Shown: positions 1-21,499, counted from the first letter of the stretch. The stretch: 64,000 nt of DNA from Leptospira alstonii serovar Sichuan str. 79601 (GCF_000347175.1 NZ_ANIK01000047.1:1-64000), one strand, 5' to 3'. Notes: a model not told the origin generated them from the sequence alone. Translations and numbers: made by a program.

Positions 1-499
1 CGATTGTAGAAGGTCCGAAAAGGATCGATCCCGATCCTTTCACGACTTCGATTCTTTCCATACGATCGATGTTAGGCGTGTAATATTGTTCCGGCGCGGA
101 GTAGGGATTGAGAGAAGTAAAGATTCCGTCTTCTAAAATGAGTACTTTTCTTCCGAGATCGTTATTTACTCCTCGAAAGCCTATATTTAAAATCAAACCC
201 GTATCTTGATAGCGGATCGAAGCTCCGGGAACTCTTCTCAAGACTTCCATGGAATCGACCGGTTTGGTCTGTTCCAAAAATTCCTTTTCAATGATGGTCG
301 CCGAGCCTGGAATTCTTTTGAGGTCGATTTTTCGTCTCCCTATTACCGAGATAACGCCTTTCCCTTCTTTATCGGCGTCTTCTCCGTTGGAGGGCTGTTT
401 GTCTTTTTCGGGCGGATTTTCCTGTGATTGTGCGGGAACTCCCCAAAAAAACAGAAAAAGGAGAAAAATGCAAAAAGGCAGAATTGATTTTTGATTCAT
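1..499 (-). CDS. TonB-dependent outer-membrane receptor, N-terminal part
   Basis: Partial gene; the 3' part lies beyond base 1. Translation from the ATG at 499 gives a signal peptide (MNQKSILPFCIFLLF, ending near VPAQSQ), a short acidic linker, then a plug domain: VISVIGRRKIDLKRIPGSAT, VLRRVPGASI, GFRGVNN, ERIEVVKGSGSILFGPSTI. These are standard plug-domain motifs of TonB-dependent receptors that import ferric chelates, haem or cobalamin through the outer membrane. The substrate cannot be told from the plug alone. A Fur-like box 17 bases upstream of the start suggests iron repression, so an iron or haem receptor is the best guess. The signal-peptide codons contain one copy of the dispersed motif GCGGGAACTCC (432-442). 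Confidence 0.9.
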   Translation of the reverse strand, partial: MNQKSILPFCIFLLFLFFWGVPAQSQENPPEKDKQPSNGEDADKEGKGVISVIGRRKIDLKRIPGSATIIEKEFLEQTKPVDSMEVLRRVPGASIRYQDTGLILNIGFRGVNNDLGRKVLILEDGIFTSLNPYSAPEQYYTPNIDRMERIEVVKGSGSILFGPSTI

Positions 500-505
500 T
501 TTGGT

Positions 506-539
<34 letters not shown>

Positions 540-745
540 GTCATCTTTGGAGTCAAGGGAGAATGATGTGAAAAGGTTCCCTTGGAGAGAAAAATTCCGA
601 GGTGTAGTAAGGCGACTTCGAGAGAGTCACTTGTTGAACGAGCGATGTAAGGAGAGATGACACATCACCTTGGATACGAGAAGAACACCTCGTCTGGTAA
701 TAACTCAGGTAATTCGCGAAATGGAAAAAGTAGCAAAAGGGGGGT

Positions 746-769
746 TGTATCTTCAATATTGAAGATACA
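746..769. promoter_or_regulatory. Perfect 24-bp palindrome between TonB receptor and AraC gene
   Basis: The half-site TGTATCTTCAAT is followed directly by its exact reverse complement. The palindrome is centred about 95 bp upstream of the AraC-family start at 852 and about 260 bp upstream of the divergent receptor gene. No T-run follows, so it is not a typical terminator. A dimeric regulator site is the simplest reading. The rest of the 500-851 gap holds the Fur-like box and one dispersed repeat copy. Confidence 0.45.
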
Positions 770-772
770 GGT

Positions 773-806
773 CAACCTGACATCTGACCCTATCCACTGA
801 TCACTA
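773..806 (+). repeat. Dispersed CTGACATCTGACC repeat, copy 1
   Basis: Contains CTGACATCTGACCCTATCC followed by ACTGATCACTAAT. The same sequence recurs near 2.2, 36.25, 38.1 and 57.7 kb in this window. It is non-coding and lies just upstream of the AraC gene. Confidence 0.7.
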
Positions 807-851
807 ATATATGAGTTGCAATGTGTTAAATGTTTCCTAAATTTTCCCGTG

Positions 852-1628
852 ATGGCAGGAAAGTTGTTTTTGATAGGCTCCAACGTACTTTTAACCGGAG
901 TTCCGATCGCCAACGAATTGCATGAACATTACAGCGCTTCCCTGCTTTTGAGCGGAGGAAAACCCTTTCGTTTTAGAACTGAATCTACGGATTGGATTCA
1001 ATCCAAGGCGATTTTCGTACGTCCTAACGCGGAACAACAGCTCGAAGCTCCTAACGAAGACATATTCATATTTCATTTTGATCCCGACAGTGTTCGTATT
1101 CAAGGACCGATCTTGGATTTTGATTCCGAGTATTTGGAATTGAAACCGGAAATATATGCAAAAATTATAAAGTTTTTAACTCCCCCTTCGACTTCCGAAG
1201 AAGCCGTCCTTCTCTGGAAAAGGATTCTGGACGAACTCGATCCAAATAGGAACTTCCGAAAACAAAGGGATTCCAGAATCGAACGGGTCGTCCAAAAAAT
1301 CACCCAGTCCATTCCTGAAAATCTTCCTTTGGAAGAACTGACCCTTTCCACCGGTTTATCCGAAAGTAGATTAATGCATTTGTTTAAGGAAGAGGTTGGA
1401 ATTCCGATGAGAAAATACGTTCAGTGGCTCAGAATCAAAACCTGCGTGTTTGCCCTTTCCAAAGGAAATTCTTTGACGGTTGCCGCTCACGAAGCGGGTT
1501 TTGCGGATCAGGCTCATATGAGCCGAACTTTTCGAGAAATGTTCGGTTTAAAACCTTCTCTTTTTTTAAAAAATAGCAGTTCCGTTCAAGTAATCTTCTG
1601 CGAAATCGGGGACGATATGCGACTCTAA
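852..1628 (+). CDS. AraC-family transcriptional regulator
   Basis: About 258 residues. The N-terminal ~130 residues look like a small cupin-type sensing domain (FHFDPD, QGPILDFDSEY). The C-terminal ~100 residues form the double helix-turn-helix of the AraC/XylS family: ENLPLEELTLSTGLSESRLM, then FKEEVGIPMRKYVQWLRI, then VAAHEAGFADQAHMSRTFRE and MFGLKPS. The ATG at 852 is preferred to one 36 bases upstream because the extra residues look non-coding. It is divergent from the TonB receptor, so it may regulate uptake or the next gene; neither target is shown by the sequence. Confidence 0.85.
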   Translation: MAGKLFLIGSNVLLTGVPIANELHEHYSASLLLSGGKPFRFRTESTDWIQSKAIFVRPNAEQQLEAPNEDIFIFHFDPDSVRIQGPILDFDSEYLELKPEIYAKIIKFLTPPSTSEEAVLLWKRILDELDPNRNFRKQRDSRIERVVQKITQSIPENLPLEELTLSTGLSESRLMHLFKEEVGIPMRKYVQWLRIKTCVFALSKGNSLTVAAHEAGFADQAHMSRTFREMFGLKPSLFLKNSSSVQVIFCEIGDDMRL

Positions 1629-1673
1629 AAGAAAGTCGAAGAGCGACTTAAATCTACGATGAAAGGAGTGGAT

Positions 1674-2165
1674 ATGAAAACGATCGAAGAATGGCTGAAC
1701 GAATACGCGGAGAGTCATCAGAATAGGGTCAATAAGAGAATTCACTGGATCGCAGTGCCGACCATTATGTTTACGTTGCTCGGAATGCTTTGGTCCATTC
1801 CTTCCGGAAGTATTCAAAGTATCGTTCCCGAATCGTTAGGACAGGCGCGACTTTTTTTAAACTGGGCTACGATCTTCGTTTTGATCGCGGGTATTTTTTA
1901 CCTCAGACTTTCCGTGGTTATGTTTATCGGAATGATGACAATGGTTGCGGTGATGCTCGCGGGTGTTTATTATATTTCCCTTTCGGGAGTTTCCACTTTG
2001 ATTGCCGTGTCCGTAGGCGTGTTTATCGTGGCTTGGGTTTTTCAGTTTATCGGTCATAAGATAGAAGGTAAGAAACCCTCCTTCTTTAAGGATATTCAGT
2101 TTTTATTGATCGGTCCGGCTTGGTGCCTCAGTTATTTCTATAAAAAAGTGGGAATCTCTTATTAG
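1674..2165 (+). CDS. DUF962/Mpo1-like membrane protein
   Basis: 163 residues beginning MKTIEEWLNEYAESHQNRVN. The start at 1674 is chosen because AAGGAG sits five bases upstream; an ATG at 1659 would put that site inside the gene. The pattern ESHQN....HWIAVP near the N-terminus, about four hydrophobic helices and a late FIGHKIEGKKPSF motif are typical of the DUF962 (Mpo1-like) family. Yeast Mpo1 is a dioxygenase for 2-hydroxy fatty acids; the conserved His residues (SH, IHW, GH) are present here, but the activity in bacteria is not established. It follows the AraC gene by 45 bp and may be co-transcribed with it. Confidence 0.8.
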   Translation: MKTIEEWLNEYAESHQNRVNKRIHWIAVPTIMFTLLGMLWSIPSGSIQSIVPESLGQARLFLNWATIFVLIAGIFYLRLSVVMFIGMMTMVAVMLAGVYYISLSGVSTLIAVSVGVFIVAWVFQFIGHKIEGKKPSFFKDIQFLLIGPAWCLSYFYKKVGISY

Positions 2166-2203
2166 TACTAGGAATCAGTGCATAGATGTTAGGGATTAGA
2201 GGG
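2163..2203 (-). repeat. Dispersed CTGACATCTGACC-type repeat, copy 2 (diverged)
   Basis: Read on the minus strand it gives CTAATCCCTAACATCTATG then CACTGATTCCTAGTAC, a diverged relative of the copies at 773 and 38098. It starts at the stop codon of the Mpo1-like gene. A small stem CTATTGG/CCAATAG follows at 2292-2309. Confidence 0.5.
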
Positions 2204-2425
2204 ATTTTTCCTAATAGATGGAATGGACTTTATCAAAGTATGATTTTTCTATTCTGTAAAATCTCTGAAATCTGATTCCTAACCGCTTCCACTATTGGTA
2301 CGCCAATAGAAGCGAGAACAAATACTTGGATCGTAAGATAAATCTGTCGGAATTACGACAATCCTCCGTGAAAAGCTCTGCGTTGTACCTGTAATTCATT
2401 GAAAATCATAAGAAGAGAATTTGAC

Positions 2426-3010
2426 ATGCAAAAACTGAACATGAACAGAAAAGAATTTCTGAAATCTTCCGTAAAATTTTTCGTCTTTGCAGGCGCGGGC
2501 GGCGCGCTTCTCCCGACCGTTGCGGGATGTAACTCCGACCCCAAGGGAGCCGTGAACAAAAACCTATCTTTTGTTTCCCTTTCCCAGGTTTTGAACGAAT
2601 TGGAAACATTCAAAAAATTGAATTCAATTCAGGGATACGGAAACTGGGACGCGGGTAAGGTATTTCTTCACTGCGCTCAGTCGATCGAATATTCGATCCA
2701 AGGTTATCCGGAAAATAAAAGCGCGTTTTTTCAGAATACGATCGGAAAGCTCGTCTTCTTAAAGTTCGCATTCTCCCGAAAAATGTCGCACGATCTCGAG
2801 GCTCCGATTCCGGGTGCGACGGAAATACAAACCGATACGAACTGGAAGGAAAGCCTTTTGGTTTTACGGGAAACGGTTCTTAAGTTTCAAACTTACGACG
2901 GAGAACTAAAACCTCATTTCGCTTACGGAAGTTTGTCCAAAGAAGAATACGATCTGGCGCACGCGATGCATATCGCCAATCACTTCAGTTTTTTGAAGTT
3001 TCAGTCTTAA
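2426..3010 (+). CDS. DUF1569-type lipoprotein (DinB-like fold)
   Basis: 194 residues. [20 protein letters not shown] followed by [10 protein letters not shown] is an export signal ending in a lipobox-like Cys; the NRKEFLK start resembles a relaxed Tat motif. The mature part ([40 protein letters not shown], then a late [13 protein letters not shown]) fits the DUF1569 family: four-helix DinB-like proteins with conserved His residues that could bind a metal. The function is unknown. The ATG at 2426 is chosen over 2399 because a purine-rich AAGAAGAGA lies about nine bases upstream. Confidence 0.75.
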   Translation: MQKLNMNRKEFLKSSVKFFVFAGAGGALLPTVAGCNSDPKGAVNKNLSFVSLSQVLNELETFKKLNSIQGYGNWDAGKVFLHCAQSIEYSIQGYPENKSAFFQNTIGKLVFLKFAFSRKMSHDLEAPIPGATEIQTDTNWKESLLVLRETVLKFQTYDGELKPHFAYGSLSKEEYDLAHAMHIANHFSFLKFQS

Positions 3011-3073
3011 GAAAAATAAATTTCGATTTTACGCTTCGGATAAAAAATCTTTTTCCTTTGGTATTTCTCCAAT

Positions 3074-3179
3074 AGAGTTAGTTGTTGAAAAATTAATTCT
3101 TCATCTAGTTTCCGTTTTATTGAAACGGGCGATGGAAGCTGTTTTGTTAATCTAAACTATGGAATTTTTCAACAACTCT
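3074..3179 (+). mobile_element. MITE-like element, copy 1
   Basis: About 106 bp with terminal inverted repeats: the left end contains GTTGTTGAAAAATT and the right end AATTTTTCAACAACTCT. The interior is non-coding. A second, clearly related copy lies at 48436-48536 in the opposite orientation, with matching interior segments such as GTTTTGTTAATC. The left end here carries a 4-base insertion relative to copy 2. The rest of 3011-3311 shows no gene. Confidence 0.7.
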
Positions 3180-3311
3180 AGTGAGAAGAATTCCCAACGC
3201 TTAGATTTCAACGGGGAATTTTAGAAATTAGAATTTGAAAATGAACTTCCGAGGTAAGGAATCTTCTTTACGAATTATACGGGAAACAAATTCTGGAAAG
3301 CGACCGCGAAC

Positions 3312-3388
<77 letters not shown>

Positions 3389-3400
3389 CCCTTCCGCGCA

Positions 3401-4062
3401 AGGGTAAGTTTTGATCCTGTTCTTTCTCTTACCAAAAGGTCGAACTCGAAAGTTTCGTTCTTTATGTCCAATCCGATTTGGGTATTTTTTGTCAGAACCG
3501 CGGATCGTTTAGGAAAAGGAATTAGGACGGCTGCGAGGGACGCTCTTCTTTCGGACGAAACCACGATCGACAATAAGGGTGCGGTTTTCGGTTTTCATAG
3601 ATCCATGGATACGTTAGGCGCCGTACTCGGACCGGTTTGTGCGCTCGTATTTCTTTACTTTTATCCGGGGAGATACAAGGAATTATTTCTTCTAGCGTTT
3701 ATACCGGGATGCCTTGCCATACTATTCACATTTACGCATTCGTATATTTTGGAATGGGATTCGGCGAATCCTACTGGGTTCTTTGGATTTCGTTTGCGGG
3801 TTACGGGATTTTTGCTTCGTCCACGGAAGGAATCTCGAAAGCCTGGATCAGCAATTTAGTTTCTAAAACGGAAACCGCGACTGCATTAGGAACGTTTAAT
3901 GCATTTCAAAGCATTTGTATGATTCTAGCGAGTTCGATCACGGGATATTTATGGGTTCGTTGGAACTCTCGCGCGGCATTGGTCGTTTCGGGAGCGGCGG
4001 CTTTGATCGCGGGAATTTATCTTTTTTTCTTGGAAGAGTCCAAACAACAAAAAAGCTCCTGA
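3401..4062 (+). pseudogene. MFS transporter remnant
   Basis: Two reading frames encode fragments of one major-facilitator protein. The first (about 3464-3730) has the family's loop motif DRLGKGIRTAARDALLSD and GAVFGFHRSMDTLGAVLGP. The second (about 3735-4062) has ESYWVLWISFAGYGIFASS, EGISKAWISNLV and the last helices. The first ~four helices are missing, a loop segment between the fragments appears deleted, and the frame changes near 3730. It begins within 20 bases of tRNA-Val, so the 5' part may have been lost in a rearrangement at the tRNA. The boundaries are approximate. Confidence 0.85.
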
Positions 4063-4079
4063 ACTTCTTCAGGAGCTTT
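4052..4079 (-). terminator. Rho-independent terminator for the HEAT-repeat gene
   Basis: Perfect 12-bp stem AAAGCTCCTGAA / TTCAGGAGCTTT with a four-base loop. On the minus strand the stem is followed by TTTTTTGTTGTTT, the expected U-run. On the plus strand no T-run follows directly. The stop codon of the MFS remnant lies inside the stem. Confidence 0.85.
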
Positions 4080-4138
4080 CCAATTACCGCCGGTTTGGTT
4101 TTTCTTTTTTAATTAGCCGTTTATCTTAAAATTCATTC

Positions 4139-5014
<876 letters not shown>

Positions 5015-5064
5015 GAAATTCCCTCTCCTGTAATATCGGTTTTTGAAATCTTCAGCTTAAAGTT

Positions 5065-5625
<561 letters not shown>

Positions 5626-5701
5626 TTTAATTGGTTGCGTCTTTTGCGCGTCGCACAATTCTAGAATTCGCCGGAAAAGCCTTCGGTCAAGCAAAATACC
5701 C

Positions 5702-6559
<858 letters not shown>

Positions 6560-6757
6560 AAGGGTTGCGCATAAAGGGACAAAGGCGGGGGCGATTCGCT
6601 CGCAAAATACGATCGTATTCAAGGCGAGCGACCGCGCTTTCCGCTCCAATTCCCGCGGCGTTTCCGATCAAAACAAATCTTACTCGGAACAAACAAACGA
6701 GCATTTTAATTCGGCGGAAATTTCCGCTGCAATCGCTATCGCAGGGACTGTCGATGA

Positions 6758-9355
<2,598 letters not shown>

Positions 9356-9361
9356 AGACGC

Positions 9362-10228
<867 letters not shown>

Positions 10229-10257
10229 GTCCTTTAGACGTCGATTTTGCAACGTGA

Positions 10258-10275
10258 TATCTGTGGGAACTACCA
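10258..10275 (-). repeat. Variant of the GTGGGAACTCC motif
   Basis: Reads CTGTGGGAACTACCACAT on the plus strand, a variant in which the palindrome GTGG..CCAC is complete. It lies just upstream of the ferredoxin-MBL start. Confidence 0.5.
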
Positions 10276-10352
10276 CATTTTAGGGTCAGATTTTAGAAGT
10301 TCGAAATAGGACTTTCAATGAAGGTCCTTTCGCAAATCCGGGATTTGTAATC

Positions 10353-10385
<33 letters not shown>

Positions 10386-10463
10386 CAAATGAAATATAGA
10401 TTTCGATGGAATTACAAAAAGCTAAAGCAGAGAAAGGGGAAGGTTGTAAACCTGCATTTTGAA

Positions 10464-12127
<1,664 letters not shown>

Positions 12128-12136
12128 GCTTAAGAA

Positions 12137-12179
12137 AACATTGGGCGAATCGCTCCCGATCGCGCTTGAACCCAATGTT
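12137..12179. terminator. Bidirectional terminator between porin and tetR
   Basis: AACATTGGG and CCCAATGTT form a perfect 9-bp stem around a 25-base GC-rich loop. On the plus strand GCTTTAGTATTTTTT follows, on the minus strand TTTCTTAAG. Both flanking genes converge here. Confidence 0.65.
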
Positions 12180-12204
12180 GCTTTAGTATTTTTTAATATG
12201 CAAT

Positions 12205-12902
12205 TTACGTAAATTCGGTTACGAGTAGGAATCGGTCGTAGAGTTTAAGAATCGATCCGATTTCTATGCTTCCGTTATTGGTGCAGAAAAATGAATAAGC
12301 CTGATTGATCGTAAAACCTTCGATTAGATATTTAAAGATCATAAAAATCTCATCCTTATCAAAATCATTCCGAATGTAATTCAAGGTTTGCGCGCATTTT
12401 ACGATTTTAAGATGGTATTTCCGGTACAATCGGTTGTAGTAGTCGATTTTTTTTTGAAGTTTCTCTTTCGTTAATATTTCGTTCGTAAGAAACTGATAAC
12501 AAACTCGGTTGAGTTCTTTTTTGGAATGGATCTCCAAAAGAATCGGTTTCAAATATTCTTTCCGAATGGCGACGGAGCTGGTACATTTTCGAAAGAGCGC
12601 GCGGGTCGTTTCCAGATTTTTACGGGCCGCGTAATCGATCAAAATGTAGATCAGGTCCTCTTTACTGCTGAAGTATTCGTAAAACGTGCCTTTGGCGAAT
12701 CCTGCTTGAGAGGTGATGTCTTCCACTCTCGCTTCGTGAAATCCCTTACTTCCGAATACCGTAAGAGTCGCTTCCAATAGTTTATCTCGCGTCTCCGAGG
12801 ATTTTCTGGATTCTTTTCCGGAAGGGGGGTTATAAATCCCCAATCCGGAACTATTGTCCTTTTTCCCGGATTCGGTTTGACGTTCTACTTTAACGTTTGC
12901 AG

Positions 12903-12906
<4 letters not shown>
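12205..12906 (-). CDS. TetR-family regulator, partner of the RND pump
   Basis: 233 residues. An unusually long, polar N-terminal tail (~40 residues) precedes the helix-turn-helix: [52 protein letters not shown]. The C-terminal ligand domain is variable, as expected for the family. The start is a TTG at 12906 that overlaps the pump's stop codon (TTGA), so the two are translationally coupled and co-transcribed, with the regulator distal. The likely operator is the dyad at 16033-16048 just ahead of the pump gene. Confidence 0.85.
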
Positions 12907-16025
<3,119 letters not shown>

Positions 16026-16032
16026 TTTATTT

Positions 16033-16048
16033 CTGACTGGCTGGTCAG
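16033..16048 (-). promoter_or_regulatory. Putative TetR operator ahead of the RND pump
   Basis: CTGACTGGCTGGTCAG is a dyad (CTGAC...GTCAG) whose edge is only seven bases upstream of the pump ATG, where it would cover the ribosome-binding region. TetR-type sites often have this form. Autoregulation of the pump-tetR operon is inferred. Confidence 0.5.
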
Positions 16049-16083
16049 TTTTTAAAAGCTGAGTTTGCCGTCAAACTTAAAAT

Positions 16084-16171
16084 GCGGGAACTCCCCGCGT
16101 TTTATTACGAGCTTATCGAAGATTTTAGCCGGGTTTTGTAAGTAATTTCGGAAACCTATGGGAGTTCCCGC
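16084..16171. repeat. Two inverted copies of GCGGGAACTCC
   Basis: GCGGGAACTCC at 16084-16094 (plus) and GGAGTTCCCGC at 16161-16171 (minus). A further plus copy lies at 16847-16857. The 845-bp gap 16026-16870 holds no gene; it is filled with these motifs, a GC-rich repeat (16357-16485) and an ATGCGAAAGCGATT element (16580-16622). Confidence 0.7.
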
Positions 16172-16356
16172 AATTTTGCGATATCGGGGTTCAGGCAGGA
16201 TCTTTCGAGAGACATAGTCTCTTACACTTCTGTTGAGTTTTTCAGTGTGGACGGATCTCTCTTCCGATTTGGGCTCCTTATATAAAAGTCCAAAGAACTT
16301 ATTTTTAACAGCGCTGAACCTTTTTGGTTCCCGGCACGGAAATTTTTTTTTCGAAA

Positions 16357-16485
16357 CCCGCAAGCGACACGAAGGGCTTTGGTCCGAGCGTCGTCTCGTT
16401 CGAAACAATAACGAAAATAGCCGCCAAACGCGAAGGACCGAGCGGGAAGCCGCGAGCCCGGAGTCGGCGCGGTCCGTAAAAGCGA
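16357..16485 (+). repeat. GC-rich dyad repeat, copy 1
   Basis: About 130 bp. The left part has CCGCAAGCGACACG then GGGCTTTGGTCCG; the right part has GGACCGAGCGGGA, CCGCGAGCCCGGAGT and GGCGCGGTCC. Both parts recur, in inverted orientation, at 37901-38033, and in diverged form at 36387-36496. It is much richer in G+C than the surrounding intergenic DNA. Confidence 0.7.
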
Positions 16486-16579
16486 ACTCTCTATCCCATT
16501 TCTGTATCAATTTACAATTTTGCCGCTTTTGCGGATGCGGCCAAAAATGGATCTGTGAGAAACTCCTGTAATTTAAAAA

Positions 16580-16657
<78 letters not shown>

Positions 16658-16870
16658 CAGAGAGCAACATTGAGTTAAATTCCGAAGGAATTGGAACGAA
16701 AAGCCTCTCAATTTCCCAAATTCATGAGAGGAACCAAAGATTACGCTCCGCTATGAAATTTGCGAGCGATTCGCCCAGATATTTTCCTATGCCGAGTCCC
16801 GTAATCTAAAAGCTCTAACAAAACTTAGTCATTCGCTACTTGAAATGCGGGAACTCCACAAAAATCTCAT

Positions 16871-17860
<990 letters not shown>

Positions 17861-17868
17861 GAATTTCA

Positions 17869-18468
17869 TTGAAAGATTTATTAAATTCCATTCTCGAGTT
17901 ATTGGAAGCCGCTCTTTACGAACCGATTCGATTGGAGACGGCGCTTGCAAATCTTTCCGAGAAAAATTTGAATTTGTATTCTTGGATCGTTTTAATTCCG
18001 GGCGCTTTGAGCATCTCCGTCGGAGCTACTTATCTTTCACCCCCTTATACCGGAAGTTCAATGAAAATGATCGGGCTGGCGTTTCTTGCAAATTTGTCCA
18101 TGATTTCGATTCTTCCCACGATCTTAGGGGCGATGATCGATTTTTACGCGCAAAAAAAACAAAGAACGGGTAACGTTCGTTATTCCTACAATCTATGTCG
18201 TTTCGGTATGGCGGTATTTATTTTTTTTACTCCTCTTTCCATTTTGTTTCGCGAGATCGGTTTGACCGGTGGAATCGGTTATTTTTTGATTCTTATTTTT
18301 TTGATCGGTTACTACGTCGCGATTGTTTCGAAGGGGATTCAGTTCATTTACGATTTAAAAACTTCGGATGCGATTCGTTTTTCCCTAACCGCCGTATTGA
18401 TTTCCGGCGCATTTCCTTTCGTATTCTATTTTTATATTTCCGGTTCCATCCTTCATTTGATTTTATGA
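17869..18468 (+). CDS. Membrane protein, Yip1-like layout
   Basis: 199 residues with about five hydrophobic helices after an amphipathic N-terminus ([20 protein letters not shown]). The pattern of a short cytoplasmic start, helices at ~40-60, 70-90, 115-135, 140-160 and 170-195, and few charges resembles the Yip1 family, but I cannot name it firmly. The start is TTG with TAGG seven bases upstream. It sits 8 bp after sppA and its stop overlaps the surE ATG, so it is probably co-expressed with both. Confidence 0.65.
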   Translation: MKDLLNSILELLEAALYEPIRLETALANLSEKNLNLYSWIVLIPGALSISVGATYLSPPYTGSSMKMIGLAFLANLSMISILPTILGAMIDFYAQKKQRTGNVRYSYNLCRFGMAVFIFFTPLSILFREIGLTGGIGYFLILIFLIGYYVAIVSKGIQFIYDLKTSDAIRFSLTAVLISGAFPFVFYFYISGSILHLIL

Positions 18469-19217
18469 ATATTTTAATTACGAACGATGACGGAATCGCC
18501 TCTTTCGGCATCAAGGCTCTCGAAGCGGTCCTTCAGAAAGAACATAACACATTCTTAATCGCTCCTTTGCGTGAAAGATCCGCGACCTCCATGGCCTTAT
18601 CGATTTACGATTCTATGAGAGTAGAAAGAATCAACGACAATCATTATATCGTCGACGGTTATCCCGCCGATTGCGTGAACATCGGTTTGCACGGAGATAT
18701 TTTTCCAAAGATCGATTTCGTTTTATCCGGCGTCAATCGCGGCGTGAATATGGGTCACGACGTTCATTACTCGGGAACGGTCGGCGCCGCTAGGCACGGA
18801 GCGATTCACAATCGACTTTCTTTGGCCGTAAGCTCGGGTAACGTTACTAAAGATTATGATTATATTCGAGAAGCTGAATTCGTTCGAAGTTTCATCAATG
18901 AATATTCTTCCCTTTTAAAAGTAGGGGTCGTTTACAACATGAATATTCCGTCCGATTTCGTTTCTTCTTTGGAGAATTTAAAAATTACAAAACTCGGCAA
19001 ACGTACTTATGAGGATACTTACTCTAAAAAAAATATCATTGGAGGAATCGCGGATTTTTATCTCGGCGGCTCAGAATTAGGTCATTCTGCGGAAGATGGA
19101 ACGGACTTTACCGCTTTCTTTTCCGGTAATATTTCCTTAACTCCTTTGTCCCTCGATCAAACCGATTCCTCGCTTTTATACGAACTTTCCGCTTCTTTGA
19201 TTAAGAGTTCGTCCTAA
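18465..19217 (+). CDS. surE: 5'/3'-nucleotidase SurE
   Basis: 250 residues, normal length for Sur[21 protein letters not shown] carries the metal-binding ND-D pair. Further motifs: [46 protein letters not shown] and [10 protein letters not shown]. The enzyme removes phosphate from nucleoside monophosphates (and often other substrates) in the cytoplasm, with a divalent metal. The start is fixed by the conserved N-terminus and the ATGA overlap with the previous gene. Confidence 0.93.
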   Translation: MNILITNDDGIASFGIKALEAVLQKEHNTFLIAPLRERSATSMALSIYDSMRVERINDNHYIVDGYPADCVNIGLHGDIFPKIDFVLSGVNRGVNMGHDVHYSGTVGAARHGAIHNRLSLAVSSGNVTKDYDYIREAEFVRSFINEYSSLLKVGVVYNMNIPSDFVSSLENLKITKLGKRTYEDTYSKKNIIGGIADFYLGGSELGHSAEDGTDFTAFFSGNISLTPLSLDQTDSSLLYELSASLIKSSS

Positions 19218-19825
19218 AAATTTAAAGAAATATGCAAATGTGTGGAGTTCCCGCGTTTCAAGGTGCGGGTGGTTAGGGCTTTTAACTCCTGAATTTGTTC
19301 ATCAAGCAGTACGATTTCTGTGGGAACTCCAGCAAGTTTTTTGGGACAAGTTCTAAAGAAAAGTGCGGGAACTCCCATTTTTTAGCGAATCGTGGGTTTC
19401 GTTCAGGTTTTCCTGCGGGCGAGGGCTCTTCGTCTTTGACAAATTGATCGCCAATTTATCTTATAGGTAAGAGTAAAAGGAAAAAAATTAGAGGAAACGT
19501 TTGAATTACAAAAGAACTGGGCAAGTTTTGGAGCCTATGTAAAATAACCTATGTAACGTGAGTTTGGTATAACCAAATGCGAACGCGATTATATGTTGCG
19601 ATCATAGAGCGTTTCACTGAGTTCGGAGAGCGATCAATTGAAAAGCTCTGTGTTTTAGTTTCACTGATTTTGGATGCTGAGAAATAAAACCCAATTTCGC
19701 TCCCTACGGGTCGCGAAATAGGTGCCTCATTCTCTATGGATCGGAGTCCGTAGCACTCGAATTTCTTATTCGTACAAGCTTTCTCCATGAATTCGCATTA
19801 GGTAGGTTTTGGGGTAATTTTAATC
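19218..19825. other. Repeat-filled intergenic region
   Basis: 608 bp without a gene. It holds GGAGTTCCCGC at 19244-19254, GTGGGAACTCC at 19320-19330, GCGGGAACTCC at 19365-19375 and an ATGCGAACGCGATT element at 19556. The promoter of the TPR gene must lie near 19790, but no clear boxes are visible. Confidence 0.65.
19556..19601 (+). repeat. ATGCGAAAGCGATT element, copy 2
   Basis: ACGTGAGTTTGGTATAACCA followed by AATGCGAACGCGATTATATG and TTGCGA; nearly the same as copy 1 at 16580. Confidence 0.7.
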
Positions 19826-20533
19826 ATGTCCAATAAGGATAAAAATAAAAAATCCTTTTCCTCTAAGAAGAGGATTCTACAGGAAATCAATAAGGAAAAT
19901 TTTCTTTTCGCTCTTACCCTGATCGATCGTGAAATTTCTTCAGGCAACGAAGATCCCGAACTATATTACAATTTTGCAATTTGTTGCGCGAGAACCGATA
20001 ACTATAAAAAGTGCGTTTCTATTCTTGAAAACCTTCTTGAAAAATTTCCCCGATTCGGAGAACGGGAAAATTCCATTCTTATGATTGTATATTCCTTAAT
20101 TCAAAATAAAGAATATTCTAAAGCTTTGGAAAAATGTGAGGAACGTCTTAAGGTTCAAGTGGACGATCTGAGAATTCTTTCCATGAAAGCATTTGCTCTT
20201 GAAAAGTCGGGTCTAATTGCGGAAGCAATTGAACTTCATAAAAGAATTCTTAGATTGCGTCCTGATTATAAAAATAGCTTGAATTCTCTCGGTTACTTGC
20301 TTTTGAATCAGAGAGAGCCAAGTCCGGAAGAATGGAAGTTGGCAGCGGAGTGTCTCAAATCAGTTCTTAAAAATGAACCGGAAAATCCGGCCTACTTGGA
20401 TTCTTTCGGTGTCCTTCTTTACAAGAGCGGTAAGAAAGAAGAAGCGATTTTAGCATTCCGAAAAGCTCTTTTGAAAGTCCCCACTCATCCTGAGATATTA
20501 CGCCACATTGAAAAAGTTGTAGACTCTACTTGA
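19826..20533 (+). CDS. Tetratricopeptide-repeat protein
   Basis: 235 residues. A basic N-terminal stretch ([17 protein letters not shown]) is followed by TPR helices: [97 protein letters not shown] and [20 protein letters not shown]. TPRs bind partner proteins; nothing shows which one. No signal peptide, so it is probably cytoplasmic. The codons are A/T-rich compared with the operon before it. Three tRNA genes follow. Confidence 0.85.
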   Translation: MSNKDKNKKSFSSKKRILQEINKENFLFALTLIDREISSGNEDPELYYNFAICCARTDNYKKCVSILENLLEKFPRFGERENSILMIVYSLIQNKEYSKALEKCEERLKVQVDDLRILSMKAFALEKSGLIAEAIELHKRILRLRPDYKNSLNSLGYLLLNQREPSPEEWKLAAECLKSVLKNEPENPAYLDSFGVLLYKSGKKEEAILAFRKALLKVPTHPEILRHIEKVVDST

Positions 20534-20565
20534 CAGTGCAGCTGTTTTTAAAAGCATGGAGTCGG

Positions 20566-20643
<78 letters not shown>

Positions 20644-20655
20644 TCCAATCCTCCA

Positions 20656-20734
<79 letters not shown>

Positions 20735-20750
20735 AAGGACAAACAGAGAT

Positions 20751-20827
<77 letters not shown>

Positions 20828-20833
20828 GTTTTT

Positions 20834-20844
20834 GCGGGAACTCC
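20834..20844 (+). repeat. GCGGGAACTCC motif
   Basis: Exact copy seven bases after tRNA-His. A second copy (20980-20990) lies inside the next gene and a third (21511-21521) just upstream of that gene's start. Confidence 0.7.
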
Positions 20845-20869
20845 AGCGTTTTTTTGTGAAATCGTGAGT

Positions 20870-21499
20870 TTATTCTTCGCTCAGCCATATATCTTCCAAA
20901 CAAAACCCTTTTCTTACATTTGGATTGTTCGGATTTTCTGTAATCCAGGTCCCACTGACCGTCCAGATAAACATTTTCTGCGGGAACTCCAAACTTATTT
21001 CCGGTTGATAGTAGGATTTTAAGGGAATCTTAAAATATTTTGATTCTGAAAAACTCAAAACTCTTTCACCTAAAATTCTATCCTTAGGCAACCTAAGTTC
21101 TTTATCCATATCGATCGATTCCCTCAGGATTAAACCGAGCTTTAATTTTTCTAGAGTTTGTTTGCAACCTACAACATGAAGAGTTTTCCATTCTGAAATT
21201 TTAGGAGTCTTCTTTTTAAGATGATGCGTTTGTCTTAATTCTAATAAAAAATCTTCTTTACCATTTGAATTACGAAGTTTAGTCCATGTTGTATTAGGAT
21301 TTCGATCCAATAGATGGCCGATCCTGGAATCGCTATTTGAAAGGTAAGAATTCGTAAAATCAAAGGATAAAAATGGAGGTTGGATCGTAAATGCATCGAT
21401 CTTATTCTTCGTAGTATTGAAAAGATACAGATTTCCGATTATGATTGCGGTTGGAAAAATCCAAGCTAAAATCTTTGATAGTAGGTTTGTGGGAATCAT
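20870..21499 (-). CDS. Membrane-anchored hypothetical protein, discoidin-like segment
   Basis: 209 residues; family not recognised. One N-terminal membrane helix ([17 protein letters not shown]) should anchor it, with the rest outside the cytoplasm. [15 protein letters not shown] followed by [15 protein letters not shown] resembles the start of an F5/8-type (discoidin) carbohydrate-binding beta sandwich, and the later [12 protein letters not shown] and the C-terminal strands fit loosely. It is strongly A/T-rich. It runs against the tRNA genes and contains a GCGGGAACTCC motif in its coding sequence. Confidence 0.6.
   Translation of the reverse strand: MIPTNLLSKILAWIFPTAIIIGNLYLFNTTKNKIDAFTIQPPFLSFDFTNSYLSNSDSRIGHLLDRNPNTTWTKLRNSNGKEDFLLELRQTHHLKKKTPKISEWKTLHVVGCKQTLEKLKLGLILRESIDMDKELRLPKDRILGERVLSFSESKYFKIPLKSYYQPEISLEFPQKMFIWTVSGTWITENPNNPNVRKGFCLEDIWLSEE

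Noticed and set aside
746..769. 24-bp palindrome read as a terminator
   Set aside because: No T-run follows on either strand, so a protein-binding site is more likely.
16052..16510. 152-codon minus-strand frame upstream of sppA
   Set aside because: It is made of the dispersed repeats and the GC-rich element; no protein-like composition.
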